Below, one piece after another: positions 53,261-62,544 of a stretch of 62,617 nucleotides of DNA (position 1 is its first letter; each line of letters opens with the position of its first letter). The DNA is taken from assembly GCA_013287505.1 (NCBI GenBank), contig JABDDR010000004.1, forward strand, positions 1 through 62,617. Reading direction: 5' to 3'. The notes below the pieces were generated by a model, which worked only from the letters and a program-made list of their open reading frames with translations, did no database searches and was not told the DNA's origin. The position numbers and the translations under genes are program-made. Origin of the DNA: Gammaproteobacteria bacterium. Lineage in GTDB: Bacteria > Pseudomonadota > Gammaproteobacteria > Coxiellales > Coxiellaceae.

Positions 53261-54520
53261 ATGAAAAAATTTTTTAGTCGTCGATTGATTGCCATTCTAT
53301 TTCTCGGCTTTTCTTCAGGATTACCTCTGGGATTAATTTCTTCCACGCTGCAAGCATGGTATACCGTGTCAAACGTGAGCTTGGTTAGTATTGGCTGGTT
53401 AACATTGGTGGGGCAACCGTATGCGTATAAATTTTTATGGGCGCCGTTTTTAGACCGTTGGATGCCGATAAAATTAGGGCGTCGTCGCAGTTGGATTTTT
53501 CTGATGCAGTTCGCATTGGGAATCAGTTTTGTGGGTATGGCATTTTGTCATCCGGCAAAAACGCCTCTATTTCTCGCGATTATTGCATTTTTGGTGGCAG
53601 TGTTTTCATCGACACAAGATACGGCTATCGATGCGTATCGAACTGAATTATTAAGTGATGAAGAACGCGGCTTAGGTGTTTCTGCCAATACCATTGCGTA
53701 TCGTATTGCGATGATGGTTTCAGGTGCGATTGCGTTAATCATTGCGGCAAAAATAAATTGGCATGTGATGTATTTATTAATGGCAGGATGCTTTTTCGGA
53801 TTAATGTTTATTACAAAAAATGCGCCCAATCCTGTGGAATTACAGACTGTACCCACAACGCTTCAAGAAGCGATGATCGCGCCGATGCGTTCTTTTTTCA
53901 CACGAAAAAATGCAATTTTAATTTTAATTTTTATTGTGATTTATAAATTGTGTGATGCGATGGCATTATCGCTGAACACGACATTTTTAATTCGTGGTAT
54001 GGGATTTAGTTTGATGCAAGTGGGGGCGATCAGTAAAACCGCAGGAATCATCGCATTATTATTCGGTAGCGTGTTAGGCGGTTTTTTAATGCGTTATATC
54101 AACTTATATCGCGCATTATGGATTTTTGGAATATTGCAAATGAGCTCAAATTTATTGTATGCATGGCTCGCATGGTTTGGTAAAAATAGTTTTGTAATGG
54201 CTGTTGCGATTTTCGGTGAAAATTTTTGTGGTGCGCTGGCAACGATTGCGTTCGTTGTTTTTCTCATGAGTTTGTGTGATCGACGATATACTGCAACACA
54301 ATATGCTTTATTTGCAGCGGTTTCTGCGTTGGGCAGAATTTTTATTGGACCGGTTTCCGCTATTTTGGTGCGGCATTTAGGGTGGATTGATTTTTATATT
54401 GTGTCGGCGATTATAGGCTTGCCGTCATTAGGAATTTTGTTTTATCTTATGCGGTACGCAAGAATTAAAGAATTTGTCTTCGTTGATTCACGCGCACCCT
54501 ACCGGGATGCGCTTCTGTAG
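53261..54520 (+). CDS. AmpG-type muropeptide permease (MFS)
   Basis: AmpG imports anhydromuropeptides from peptidoglycan turnover. The 419-residue protein has about 12 membrane helices and the AmpG stretch LFLGFSSGLPLGLISSTLQA, then YAYKFLWAPFLDR, LGRRRSWIFLMQ and SSTQDTAIDAYRTELL, all typical of this MFS branch. GAGGTG lies ten bases before the chosen ATG; a GTG six codons earlier is possible. The last about seven codons (APYRDALL) and the stop lie inside a tandem/inverted repeat, so the natural C-terminus has been replaced by repeat sequence. Confidence 0.88.
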   Translation: MKKFFSRRLIAILFLGFSSGLPLGLISSTLQAWYTVSNVSLVSIGWLTLVGQPYAYKFLWAPFLDRWMPIKLGRRRSWIFLMQFALGISFVGMAFCHPAKTPLFLAIIAFLVAVFSSTQDTAIDAYRTELLSDEERGLGVSANTIAYRIAMMVSGAIALIIAAKINWHVMYLLMAGCFFGLMFITKNAPNPVELQTVPTTLQEAMIAPMRSFFTRKNAILILIFIVIYKLCDAMALSLNTTFLIRGMGFSLMQVGAISKTAGIIALLFGSVLGGFLMRYINLYRALWIFGILQMSSNLLYAWLAWFGKNSFVMAVAIFGENFCGALATIAFVVFLMSLCDRRYTATQYALFAAVSALGRIFIGPVSAILVRHLGWIDFYIVSAIIGLPSLGILFYLMRYARIKEFVFVDSRAPYRDALL

Positions 54521-54623
54521 CGCTTCGGATTCTTGCTATACCGGTATGCGCTTCTGTAGCGTTTCGATTTTTGCTATGTGCTCGTTGCGAAGATCTACAG
54601 TAGCACACCCGGCAGGGTGCGCG
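54491..54623. repeat. tandem copies within an inverted repeat at the ampG end
   Basis: Two tandem units (54501-54539 and 54540-54577, core ATGCGCTTCTGTAGCG) are framed by an inverted repeat CGCGCACCCTACCGGG (54491-54506) against 54608-54623, with one mismatch. The stop codon of the permease gene is the TAG of the first unit. The pattern looks like a REP-type element with a degenerated inverted third unit (near 54588). It separates the convergent permease and tamB genes. Confidence 0.75.
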
Positions 54624-54655
54624 TTTTGCAGTGAGCCTAACATCTAGTGCAATAT

Positions 54656-57193
54656 TTAGTTCCTTTCAAACGTATACAGCACATCCGCCCCATTCCCCAG
54701 CGTGCTCGAATCCGTCTGCACCGCCCAATGTTTCGTAAACAAATAACGCATTTCAAACACATTGACCGGATCCAACAAGCCAATACTATAACGCACATAT
54801 AAATTACGCGTGAGATGTTTTCCAACGACAAATGCAGATTGTCGATTCAGTGGATTACCGTTGCTTTCACTCGCTGTCTCTGATTCAACGCCCATTTCAC
54901 TTAAACCCAAGCCCGATTGAATTTGCGAGGCGATATCTTGCTTGCCCAGTAAACCCTGACTGGAAATATTCATAGCAGTAATAGCGCGTAACAAAAAGTC
55001 TGTATTTCCAGGCGTATTGCTCGATGTGCCATAACCCAAAAATATATATGACAAGATATCGGCTTGCGATAAATTGCGATTTGAGAAGAATGTAATGACA
55101 GGCGCTTTGACAGTGCCGTGCAGTTCAACACCGACAATTAAATGATCGCTTGAAAAACTGGACATCCCATTATTATCAACGGTAGAAACAATTTTACTGG
55201 CTCTTAAATCAAGCGTGGGATTATTCAATAAGCTATCGTCATAACTGACATAAGAATTGGGTTCAACCGTGAGTGTTTGTCCATAGGTTGTGAACGTTCC
55301 TTTACGCACAAAAATTTGACCCGTTGCAAACATGCTTTGATTCGGTTGTTGTATTAAATGTCCTGAACCACCTAACAACGCATTAATATGAAACAAATCG
55401 ATCGTATGAACATCGTCGCCAATATTAACCGCCACGTTCGTGTTAACCGCCCAGAATGGTTTGGGTGTATAAGTGACATTGTCGACATAAACAATATCAT
55501 GCTCTGGCAACGCCGTTGTTATTTTGACATCGTTGGGTTGAATGGTGCCTTTGGGTATCGTGATATTTCCCGTGACACTGATATTTCTATTTTGAATCAG
55601 TGCTTTTAAATCGGCTGTTACAAATAAAGTGTATTGATCGGTATGCATGATTAACGCATTGTCTGATGTCAGCGATAATTGTGCGGCAAGGCCCTTCGAT
55701 AAATCAATTTGACCATCCAAGTGAATGGGCTGTTGTTGTGAATACGCCTGCGCATTTAAATCAATGAGGTGACCATTGCTTGTAATGGATGCGCCAATGT
55801 TATTTAAAGTGATATGTAATTTGGGAATAACAATATTACTTTGACTTAAATTCAGCGATCCTGTGACATCAGGATTTGCCAGTGTTCCCTGTATTTTTAA
55901 ATCAGATTGAATATGACCACTGGGAATACGGATATCAGGCACCAAAGCACGCAGCCAATTCAAATGGGTAATATCAATATCAGCAGAACCATTTAATTGT
56001 GATTTCGTAAAATTCCCCTGAAAACACGCATTTCCTATCGCATTTGAATGCAGGCACAGTGGGGCAACGGTCATCGCATTTTCAGTTGCAGTGAGCATCG
56101 CGGGTTTTCTTAATTGCCATGAATTGTAGTGATCCAACGCAATGGATAATTGACTAAGCGTACCAGTCCATTTTTTCAGATCTTTTGTGTGACCATCCAG
56201 CGCCAACTGAATTTTTGTGTGATGAAAATTAACGTGTGCAAGTAATGATTGTTTTTCAAAATTTCCGATCAGTGAAATCTTTGCGTGTCCATTCGGTGTT
56301 TGCACATGCGCTATTGTTGACGTTGTAAAATGATTGGCACTATTACCCGTGCTCTGGATGTTGATTGACAAAGGATTTACCCATTGCGGATTGAGAAGCG
56401 ATAAATTGATATTCTTCGCCGTTAATAATCCATTCCAGGATAATATTGCTCCCCAATTTATTTGCAAGTGTGCATCCATCGATCCATTGAATAATGAATG
56501 ATGAACGGTATGAATCACTAAAGCATGTTGATCACCAGTTCCTGCTAATTCTAATCCCGTATGATCACCTTTGATTGAAAAAAGCAGCGAATAGTGTTCT
56601 GGATTACCTTGAAGCGAAAATTTAACAACGCTGGGTTCTGGTTTATCAATCACCGTATCAAATAAAAGATTCCATTTTTTAGCGGTAAAATCTGCGTTAA
56701 ACACTATTTTTTCAATGGTTGTCTGCGTGGTAAAATTGCTGATTTGGATGTGCGAGACATTGGCGTGATCAATCTTAAGATGAAACGGCAGAATTTTATT
56801 TTTGAATGACGTAATAAATTCATCCAATGCGAGTTGCGTTGTCTTTTCACCCCACTGATCATGAGAAACTGTTTTTTTATCTGTTTCATAACGCAATTGT
56901 TGAATATCAATTTGACCAATATGTAATTCGGATTTTAATAAATCGAGTGGATGCCAGCTCACATAGAATTTGCCGACATCAATCGTTTTATTTTTATCGT
57001 GGTAGTGTAAACCGTCGATAGTGATTGGCCCGATAATAATACCCGATATTTTTTTATAACTGATTTGCGCTGGTAAAAACTTTACTGCAACATCGATACT
57101 GAAACGCAACCCCATGGGCGTTAATAAAAATGCCAATGATGCGATGATTACAATAAATAAAATTAATACTGTTCTTAGCAGTGTTTTTATCAT
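54656..57193 (-). CDS. tamB: translocation and assembly module inner-membrane component TamB
   Basis: TamB is a large periplasm-spanning beta-taco protein anchored in the inner membrane that works with TamA in outer-membrane protein insertion or lipid transport. The 845-residue protein has an N-terminal membrane helix (LRTVLILFIVIIASLAFLLT), a long repetitive beta region, and the conserved C-terminal TamB domain with GTVKAPVITFFSNRNLSQAD, ILSYIFLGYG and LYVRYSIGLLDPVNVFEMRY. It is shorter than the E. coli protein (about 1259). The ATG overlaps the tamA stop (ATGA); the frame is open 11 codons further upstream. Confidence 0.92.
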   Translation of the reverse strand: MIKTLLRTVLILFIVIIASLAFLLTPMGLRFSIDVAVKFLPAQISYKKISGIIIGPITIDGLHYHDKNKTIDVGKFYVSWHPLDLLKSELHIGQIDIQQLRYETDKKTVSHDQWGEKTTQLALDEFITSFKNKILPFHLKIDHANVSHIQISNFTTQTTIEKIVFNADFTAKKWNLLFDTVIDKPEPSVVKFSLQGNPEHYSLLFSIKGDHTGLELAGTGDQHALVIHTVHHSLFNGSMDAHLQINWGAILSWNGLLTAKNINLSLLNPQWVNPLSINIQSTGNSANHFTTSTIAHVQTPNGHAKISLIGNFEKQSLLAHVNFHHTKIQLALDGHTKDLKKWTGTLSQLSIALDHYNSWQLRKPAMLTATENAMTVAPLCLHSNAIGNACFQGNFTKSQLNGSADIDITHLNWLRALVPDIRIPSGHIQSDLKIQGTLANPDVTGSLNLSQSNIVIPKLHITLNNIGASITSNGHLIDLNAQAYSQQQPIHLDGQIDLSKGLAAQLSLTSDNALIMHTDQYTLFVTADLKALIQNRNISVTGNITIPKGTIQPNDVKITTALPEHDIVYVDNVTYTPKPFWAVNTNVAVNIGDDVHTIDLFHINALLGGSGHLIQQPNQSMFATGQIFVRKGTFTTYGQTLTVEPNSYVSYDDSLLNNPTLDLRASKIVSTVDNNGMSSFSSDHLIVGVELHGTVKAPVITFFSNRNLSQADILSYIFLGYGTSSNTPGNTDFLLRAITAMNISSQGLLGKQDIASQIQSGLGLSEMGVESETASESNGNPLNRQSAFVVGKHLTRNLYVRYSIGLLDPVNVFEMRYLFTKHWAVQTDSSTLGNGADVLYTFERN

Positions 57194-58929
57194 ATCGGCG
57201 TTCCCATCGTAAACTGCACAGACCATGGATCATTCGATTGTGTGAATGCATCTGCAATCGTTAATTCCATCGCACCAATCGGTGTCACCCATACAATACC
57301 GGGACCTGTACCCACATTAATGTGATGAAAAATATTTTGATTACCCACAACGCCAGCGTCGACAAATGCAGCCAAATAAAAAGCACCTTTTATTTTTTGT
57401 TGCACTTCAGTGCTTGCAACCACCAAATTTCTGCCGGGGCCAATAGAATTGTAGCCATAACCACGCACACTGCGTGATCCACCTGCAAATAATTGTAATG
57501 ATAATGGTAAGCGAATTAAATTGTTGATACTGGTGTGGCCAATATCAGAGCGAAACAATAATCGTGTGTGTGTTTTTGAAATGGTATAGAGCGTATTGAT
57601 ATGCGCCACAGCCTGAAAAAAATTCGTTTGTGATAATACATTTTTATCAGCGCCTGTTAATTCCGTTTCAATAACTATGCCTTTACGTGGTTTTGTTTTA
57701 CTGTCTGTATTTGTGTATTTTGTTTCAAGCGTTGGATATACAAGCTGAGTAGAAGTGAAAGGTAAATTCACAATATTGTATCTTTCAGTTAAATACGCCA
57801 ATAACAGCGAATTTCTCCAGTGTCCTTTTGTCATTGTATAGCCGATACCAAATTTCGCATTATGTGCATTCCCCGTAGATTGCTTCATATTACTAGCACC
57901 CGCAGCAATGCTGAATTGATCGGTTGCTGGATTAAATCCTGGAATAATATATTTTGCTGTTAAGCTGCTGTCATGTTGTGAAGCGCGTAATAATGTGTGA
58001 AAGCGATGTCCTTTGTTGCCAATGCGTCGTATCGAGAATCCCAGTGTTCCGCGTACGCCAGTATCAGTACCGTAACCTAAGCCTAATGTATAAGCGCGGG
58101 CTTTTCGTGGAATTAATGCCACATGGATGGGTATATAGCCATCAATCGCTTGCCTGGGTTCTGGTTTGATAATGACTTGATTGAAATAATTTCCTGCGAC
58201 AAAACCTTCTTGTGTCGCTTCTATTTTTTTAGCATCGTAATATTGCCCTTGTTTATATTGAAGAAAACGATGCAAAAATTTTTCATCAAAAGGTGTTTTT
58301 GAAAAAATCGTTGGTCCAAATCGATAACGTTTTCCCGTGTTAAAAATAATAATAATATGCGCATAATATTTTTTTAAATTAATTCGAATTTGGCTTTTAA
58401 TCATTTTTGCGTCGAAGTAACCCAATTGCGTTGCAATATCGTATAAATTTATTTTTGCTGTTTCATATTGTTCTGTTTGTAATGCATGATTGCGTTGAAA
58501 AGGTAAATGATTTAAAAAATGCTGAAATGCGGGATTATTTTTCCCTTCGCCTTGAATATCAATATCGATCGCTGTGATAGGTAACGCAGGGCCGAGTGTA
58601 ACAGCGAATGTGGCAAGCCAACCACGCGATGTTTTTATCAGTGATGACTGCACGTGACTTTTAAAATAACCATAAGGCGTGACTGCATTTTTTATGTCAC
58701 CGGGTGCTTTTTTCATAAAGCGGTGTATTTCTTCCGGCTTAATGGGAACATGCAAACCACTGCGAAGATTGAGTAACGTTAAGATGACATTTTTTTTCAC
58801 GACATCATCATCAATACCAGTGACTTGATATTTCAACGGAGAATACAGATGCACTGCTGCATAGGCATTTATAGCAAATGTCATGCAGACGGTGATAAGG
58901 CAGAGAATGTGTACAAATCGTTTTATCAT
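57190..58929 (-). CDS. tamA: outer-membrane translocation and assembly module component TamA
   Basis: TamA is an Omp85-family barrel with three POTRA domains. The 579-residue protein (E. coli about 577) has a signal peptide (FVHILCLITVCMTFAINAYA-A), POTRA-type segments to about residue 260, and the 16-strand barrel with the family motifs SRSVRGYGYNSIGP and LAAFVDAGVVGNQN. It ends in a terminal strand (SVQFTMGTPI). The ATG directly before KRFVHI was chosen for the signal peptide; 13 further codons are open upstream. tamA and tamB form one operon, divergent from coaA. Confidence 0.92.
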   Translation of the reverse strand: MIKRFVHILCLITVCMTFAINAYAAVHLYSPLKYQVTGIDDDVVKKNVILTLLNLRSGLHVPIKPEEIHRFMKKAPGDIKNAVTPYGYFKSHVQSSLIKTSRGWLATFAVTLGPALPITAIDIDIQGEGKNNPAFQHFLNHLPFQRNHALQTEQYETAKINLYDIATQLGYFDAKMIKSQIRINLKKYYAHIIIIFNTGKRYRFGPTIFSKTPFDEKFLHRFLQYKQGQYYDAKKIEATQEGFVAGNYFNQVIIKPEPRQAIDGYIPIHVALIPRKARAYTLGLGYGTDTGVRGTLGFSIRRIGNKGHRFHTLLRASQHDSSLTAKYIIPGFNPATDQFSIAAGASNMKQSTGNAHNAKFGIGYTMTKGHWRNSLLLAYLTERYNIVNLPFTSTQLVYPTLETKYTNTDSKTKPRKGIVIETELTGADKNVLSQTNFFQAVAHINTLYTISKTHTRLLFRSDIGHTSINNLIRLPLSLQLFAGGSRSVRGYGYNSIGPGRNLVVASTEVQQKIKGAFYLAAFVDAGVVGNQNIFHHINVGTGPGIVWVTPIGAMELTIADAFTQSNDPWSVQFTMGTPI

Positions 58930-59018
58930 GTCATTGATTATACCCAAATACCTATTGATTTCATGCATTAATCCACCTAAAGTGAGTTCGCACTCTCACA
59001 CTCACGCTGACACTCAAT

Positions 59019-59960
59019 ATGAACATCGATCAAACCGCCTATCTTACGTTCACTCGCCAGGAATGGTTGAATTTTCGCAGTGATATGCCATTGACGCTCA
59101 CAGAAGCAGATTTGAATGCTTTGCACGGGCAGATGGAAACGGTATCACTCGAAGAGGTGGCAGACATTTACTTACCGTTATCGCGTTTGCTCAGCTTATA
59201 TGTCACCGCAATGCAATCCTTGCATCTTGCCAGCCAGAATTTTTTGGGAAAACCAGAGCCCAAAGTACCGTACATCGTCGGCGTTGCCGGCAGCGTGGCT
59301 GTTGGAAAAAGTACATCCTCTCGTATTTTGCAAGCATTGTTATCACGATGGCCCAATCATCCTTCTGTTACCGTTGTGACAACCGATGGATTTTTATACC
59401 CCAATAAAATGCTTGAAGCGCAAGGATTAATGAATAAAAAAGGCTTTCCAGAAAGCTACGATATTAATGCATTAATGACATTTTTAATTGATGTGAAGTC
59501 GGGCAAAGACAATGTAAAAGCACCGATTTATTCGCATAAATCTTACGATGTGATTTCGGACGAATGTATTACCGTCAATAAACCGGATATTTTAATTCTC
59601 GAAGGTTTAAATATTTTGCAAACATCCGTGCAAAAACCTGGGCAAAATCCTGCAGTTTTCGTATCTGATTTCTTTGATTTTTCCATTTTTGTTGATGCAA
59701 AAACCGAACATTTAAAACAATGGTATGTGGATCGCGTCGTGAAATTTTCACAAACGACATTTCGTGATCCAGGCGTGTATTTTCATTATTTATCGAAAAT
59801 GAGTGTTGACGAAGTGACTCGCTTTGCGCGGCAGGTTTGGGAAGAAATTAATGCCGTCAATTTGGTACAAAATATTTTACCGTGCCGTGAACGTGCGCAA
59901 TTGATTTTGCAAAAGGGCTTAGATCATAGGGTTACGCAGGTGAAATTAAGGAAATTGTAA
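59019..59960 (+). CDS. coaA: pantothenate kinase type I
   Basis: CoaA phosphorylates pantothenate with ATP, the first committed step of coenzyme A synthesis. The 313-residue protein matches the type I length (about 316). It has a P-loop GVAGSVAVGKST (about 88-99), TTDGFLYPNKMLEAQGLMNK then KGFPESYD, the pantothenate-binding part and ILILEGLNILQT. The N-terminal YLTFTRQEWLNFRSDMPLTL is typical. It starts about 90 bp from the divergent tamA. Confidence 0.95.
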   Translation: MNIDQTAYLTFTRQEWLNFRSDMPLTLTEADLNALHGQMETVSLEEVADIYLPLSRLLSLYVTAMQSLHLASQNFLGKPEPKVPYIVGVAGSVAVGKSTSSRILQALLSRWPNHPSVTVVTTDGFLYPNKMLEAQGLMNKKGFPESYDINALMTFLIDVKSGKDNVKAPIYSHKSYDVISDECITVNKPDILILEGLNILQTSVQKPGQNPAVFVSDFFDFSIFVDAKTEHLKQWYVDRVVKFSQTTFRDPGVYFHYLSKMSVDEVTRFARQVWEEINAVNLVQNILPCRERAQLILQKGLDHRVTQVKLRKL

Positions 59961-59985
59961 AAAACTTAGCTCTTTTTGATAAAGT

Positions 59986-60018
59986 CCTAAGACCATCTTA
60001 ATATTATTGTGACATACT
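59986..60018 (+). promoter_or_regulatory. PmrA-type box and -10 before the protein kinase gene
   Basis: Half sites CCTAAG (59986-59991) and CTTAAT (59997-60002) are 11 bp apart. They are followed by 10 nt and a -10-like CATACT (60013-60018). The leader to the ATG would be about 34 nt. Confidence 0.7.
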
Positions 60019-60058
60019 GCTTATTTAATGAGATAGAGTCATTTGATAGAGGTGTACA

Positions 60059-61582
60059 ATGCGGCATGGGAATGGAGGCAGAAAGATTGAGCGTACTGGC
60101 TCAAGAATCAGATCTGTATCAAGAATATTGGCCATGCGAATTGAAAAGGATAGCCGTCTCGTTGATATCGAACAAGGCGATGCTGTACATCAAGTATTTG
60201 TCCATTATAACGGTTCTGATAAGAGAAATAACTGTCACATCAACATTGGAAAACAAATTGCCAGAGGACAACAAGGTGCAGTGTATGAAGCATTGGTTCG
60301 TTACAATGGTCCTGATGGTTTAGAAAAACAACTGCCCTGTGTTGCAAAACGTATTTTCAATAATAATAATGATGATGATGACAATCATAATCAAATACCC
60401 GCAGAATTTATCATACACCAAAGCGTAACGCGTGGGACTACTTCCAGCAAAGAATCTGGGGTGCTATCAAGTTTGGGTATACATTGCGATTCCGAGGGTA
60501 ATTATTTTGATATTATGCTTCTGGGTGATAAAGATCTTAAGGCATATTTACCGAGCATTGCTCAGCTGCGTGTTAACAATCCCGAATTATTTCAGCATGT
60601 TCTTATGGATATCATTGAGTCGATAGGCAGAGAATTGCATGTGTTTTCTCAATTAGAATTAGTGCACGGAGATCTTAAATTAGAAAACATAATATTTTGT
60701 AATGGTTGGCGTGTGATTGATCTTGGCGTGACGGAAAGTTATGCTGTTTTTTCAGCGTCACAAGGCTTCAGAGGATCGTTATTCTATACAGCACCAGAAT
60801 ACTTCGCAGGTGATAGAGCGCGTCCATCTGCGGTAGATATTTATTCATTCGGTGTTGTGTTGCGAAAATTGCTGGGAATGCCAGCATTGTTTCCCGGATT
60901 TCATGAAACTGAACTATTTCCTTTTATGGAGGCTAAAAAAGCGGCGTACATGAAAGCAGCAAAACTGGAAGCAAAAATACAAGCAGAATCAGCAATAGAC
61001 ACAGAAACCTCGGTTAATTTCGCGCAAGATGAGTTAAGAGCACGTATTTCTGAATTTGATGACGTGATTGATTGCATAGAATTTATGTGTGATGCGATGT
61101 GTTATCCGTTCCCTGCTTGTCGTCCTGATTTAGATACTTTAAAATTCGCATTTGCTCATCTTCAAGATTTGTTGAAAACTGTTCCGGTTGCGACAAATGC
61201 GGTTTCTGATTTTTATATAGAGCTACTTCATCCTTCCCTCAGTGATGTTGACCAAAGTGATGCTGACTCAAGTGATGGAGACCAGTGGCCTCAAATGATG
61301 CAAGTGCAATCTGGTCTTGGGGAATCTCCAGTGGGCATTTCGCCAACAACGCCGCCGCAGAAAGTATGGCCGCAACAATCATCGACGGCATTAGCGGCTG
61401 CCTGCGATGCTCCTAGTGACGGACGCGCACAAGGTAGTGTTGATGGCTGGTCGTCAAGCGGCCAATCGCCGAGCGGTTTTCGGAGTTCTTTTTTCGCATC
61501 ACAGCTCGCAAATAATGTAATGCCTGGAAGCCTAGGTTCCTGTCAGCTATTCATGGAGCAAGTAGCACATCTTACCCCGTAA
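60059..61582 (+). CDS. eukaryotic-like protein kinase, candidate Dot/Icm effector
   Basis: This 507-residue soluble protein has a protein-kinase fold: Gly-rich loop IARGQQGAVYEA (about 67-78), catalytic Lys in CVAKRIF (Lys97), and catalytic loop VHGDLKLENIIF (His203, Asp205). A DLG triplet (221-223) replaces DFG, followed by GSLFYTAPEYF and DIYSFGVVLRKLLG. Activity is plausible because Lys, Asp and Asn of the loop are kept. An insert of acidic Asn/Asp repeats follows Lys97, and the C-terminal about 110 residues are Ser/Pro/Gln-rich and disordered. There is no membrane helix, unlike housekeeping bacterial Hanks kinases. The PmrA-type promoter supports secretion into a host cell. Confidence 0.75.
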   Translation: MRHGNGGRKIERTGSRIRSVSRILAMRIEKDSRLVDIEQGDAVHQVFVHYNGSDKRNNCHINIGKQIARGQQGAVYEALVRYNGPDGLEKQLPCVAKRIFNNNNDDDDNHNQIPAEFIIHQSVTRGTTSSKESGVLSSLGIHCDSEGNYFDIMLLGDKDLKAYLPSIAQLRVNNPELFQHVLMDIIESIGRELHVFSQLELVHGDLKLENIIFCNGWRVIDLGVTESYAVFSASQGFRGSLFYTAPEYFAGDRARPSAVDIYSFGVVLRKLLGMPALFPGFHETELFPFMEAKKAAYMKAAKLEAKIQAESAIDTETSVNFAQDELRARISEFDDVIDCIEFMCDAMCYPFPACRPDLDTLKFAFAHLQDLLKTVPVATNAVSDFYIELLHPSLSDVDQSDADSSDGDQWPQMMQVQSGLGESPVGISPTTPPQKVWPQQSSTALAAACDAPSDGRAQGSVDGWSSSGQSPSGFRSSFFASQLANNVMPGSLGSCQLFMEQVAHLTP

Positions 61583-61675
61583 AAAATTGATGCCACTACC
61601 CAAACGGAATCGCCGAGAGTTGCGCAGTAATAATCGCATTTTACGAGTATCAATCGTTTATTAATTCCGTAGAAT

Positions 61676-61701
61676 AAAACCCCTATTTAAAAGGGGGTTT
61701 T
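61676..61701 (+). promoter_or_regulatory. hairpin covering the ribosome-binding site of the nuclease gene
   Basis: AAAACCCC (61676-61683) can pair with GGGGTTTT (61694-61701) directly before the ATG, with a 10-nt AT-rich loop. The G-run is also the only Shine-Dalgarno-like sequence, so pairing would block translation. It could equally be a weak terminator hairpin for the kinase gene. Confidence 0.5.
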
Positions 61702-62544
61702 ATGCGTTTTACAATGATTGCCATTTTATTTTTTTTCTCGATCAATAGTTTTGCGTGGGATAGCGTTGGTCATCGCATTATCGCGCAAATTGCTTACGAT
61801 CAATTAACACCGCAAGCGAAAAAAGCAGTCGATGGATTGACCAATGTGATGTTTCATTCACGTTATCCCGAGAGTCGTTTTTTAAAAGCGTCTACGTGGC
61901 CTGATCAAATTAAAAGTCAAACCACGCAATATAATGCCTGGCACTATATTGATTTACCGTTTGATAGAAGTGGGGGTGTAAGCGACCACGTAATAGCTTC
62001 AGACAATGTAGTATGGGCGATTTTACACGCTGAAAAAATTGTAGAAGATAACAATGAAAGCCAAAATCGACGTGCCAAATATCTCAGTTTTTTAATTCAT
62101 TTTATCGGTGATATTCATCAACCGATGCATTGCGTTACGCTTTACAACACGCATTTTCCGCAGGGCGATCAAGGTGGAAATTTATATCCGATTGTCTCAC
62201 CCATTGCGACCAATTTGCATGCATTATGGGATCGAGGGCTGGGGTTGTTTATCAGCCCAAAAGGTGAGTATCAATTTCATTATGATCAAGTTGAGCAAAT
62301 TGCACGACAATGGATGGCGCAATATCCAAAAAGTTTTTTTGCCGTACAATTGCAAGCAACAACACCACAGCAATGGGCAATGGAAAGTCATCAAATCGCT
62401 GTGACGTTCGCCTATTCTTTACCGATCGATGCAGAGCCATCGCAACAATATATTCAGCAGGGTCAAACGATTGTGCGTGAGCAAATTGTGTTGGCGGGTG
62501 ATCGATTGGCAATGGTGTTGAATCGGGTGCGATTAAAAGCATAG
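61702..62544 (+). CDS. S1/P1-type secreted nuclease
   Basis: S1/P1 nucleases are zinc enzymes that cut single-stranded nucleic acids or, in relatives, phospholipids. The 280-residue protein has a signal peptide that leaves Trp19 as the first residue (FA-WDSVGHRIIAQIA), as required because the N-terminal Trp binds zinc. Other ligand motifs are STWPDQIK, NAWHYIDLPF, LIHFIGDIHQPMHCV and TNLHALWD. All catalytic ligands seem present. It should act in the periplasm or outside the cell, perhaps in nucleotide scavenging in the host vacuole. It begins behind a GGGGG ribosome-binding site held in a possible hairpin. The last about 70 bases of the window after it show nothing supportable. Confidence 0.9.
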   Translation: MRFTMIAILFFFSINSFAWDSVGHRIIAQIAYDQLTPQAKKAVDGLTNVMFHSRYPESRFLKASTWPDQIKSQTTQYNAWHYIDLPFDRSGGVSDHVIASDNVVWAILHAEKIVEDNNESQNRRAKYLSFLIHFIGDIHQPMHCVTLYNTHFPQGDQGGNLYPIVSPIATNLHALWDRGLGLFISPKGEYQFHYDQVEQIARQWMAQYPKSFFAVQLQATTPQQWAMESHQIAVTFAYSLPIDAEPSQQYIQQGQTIVREQIVLAGDRLAMVLNRVRLKA

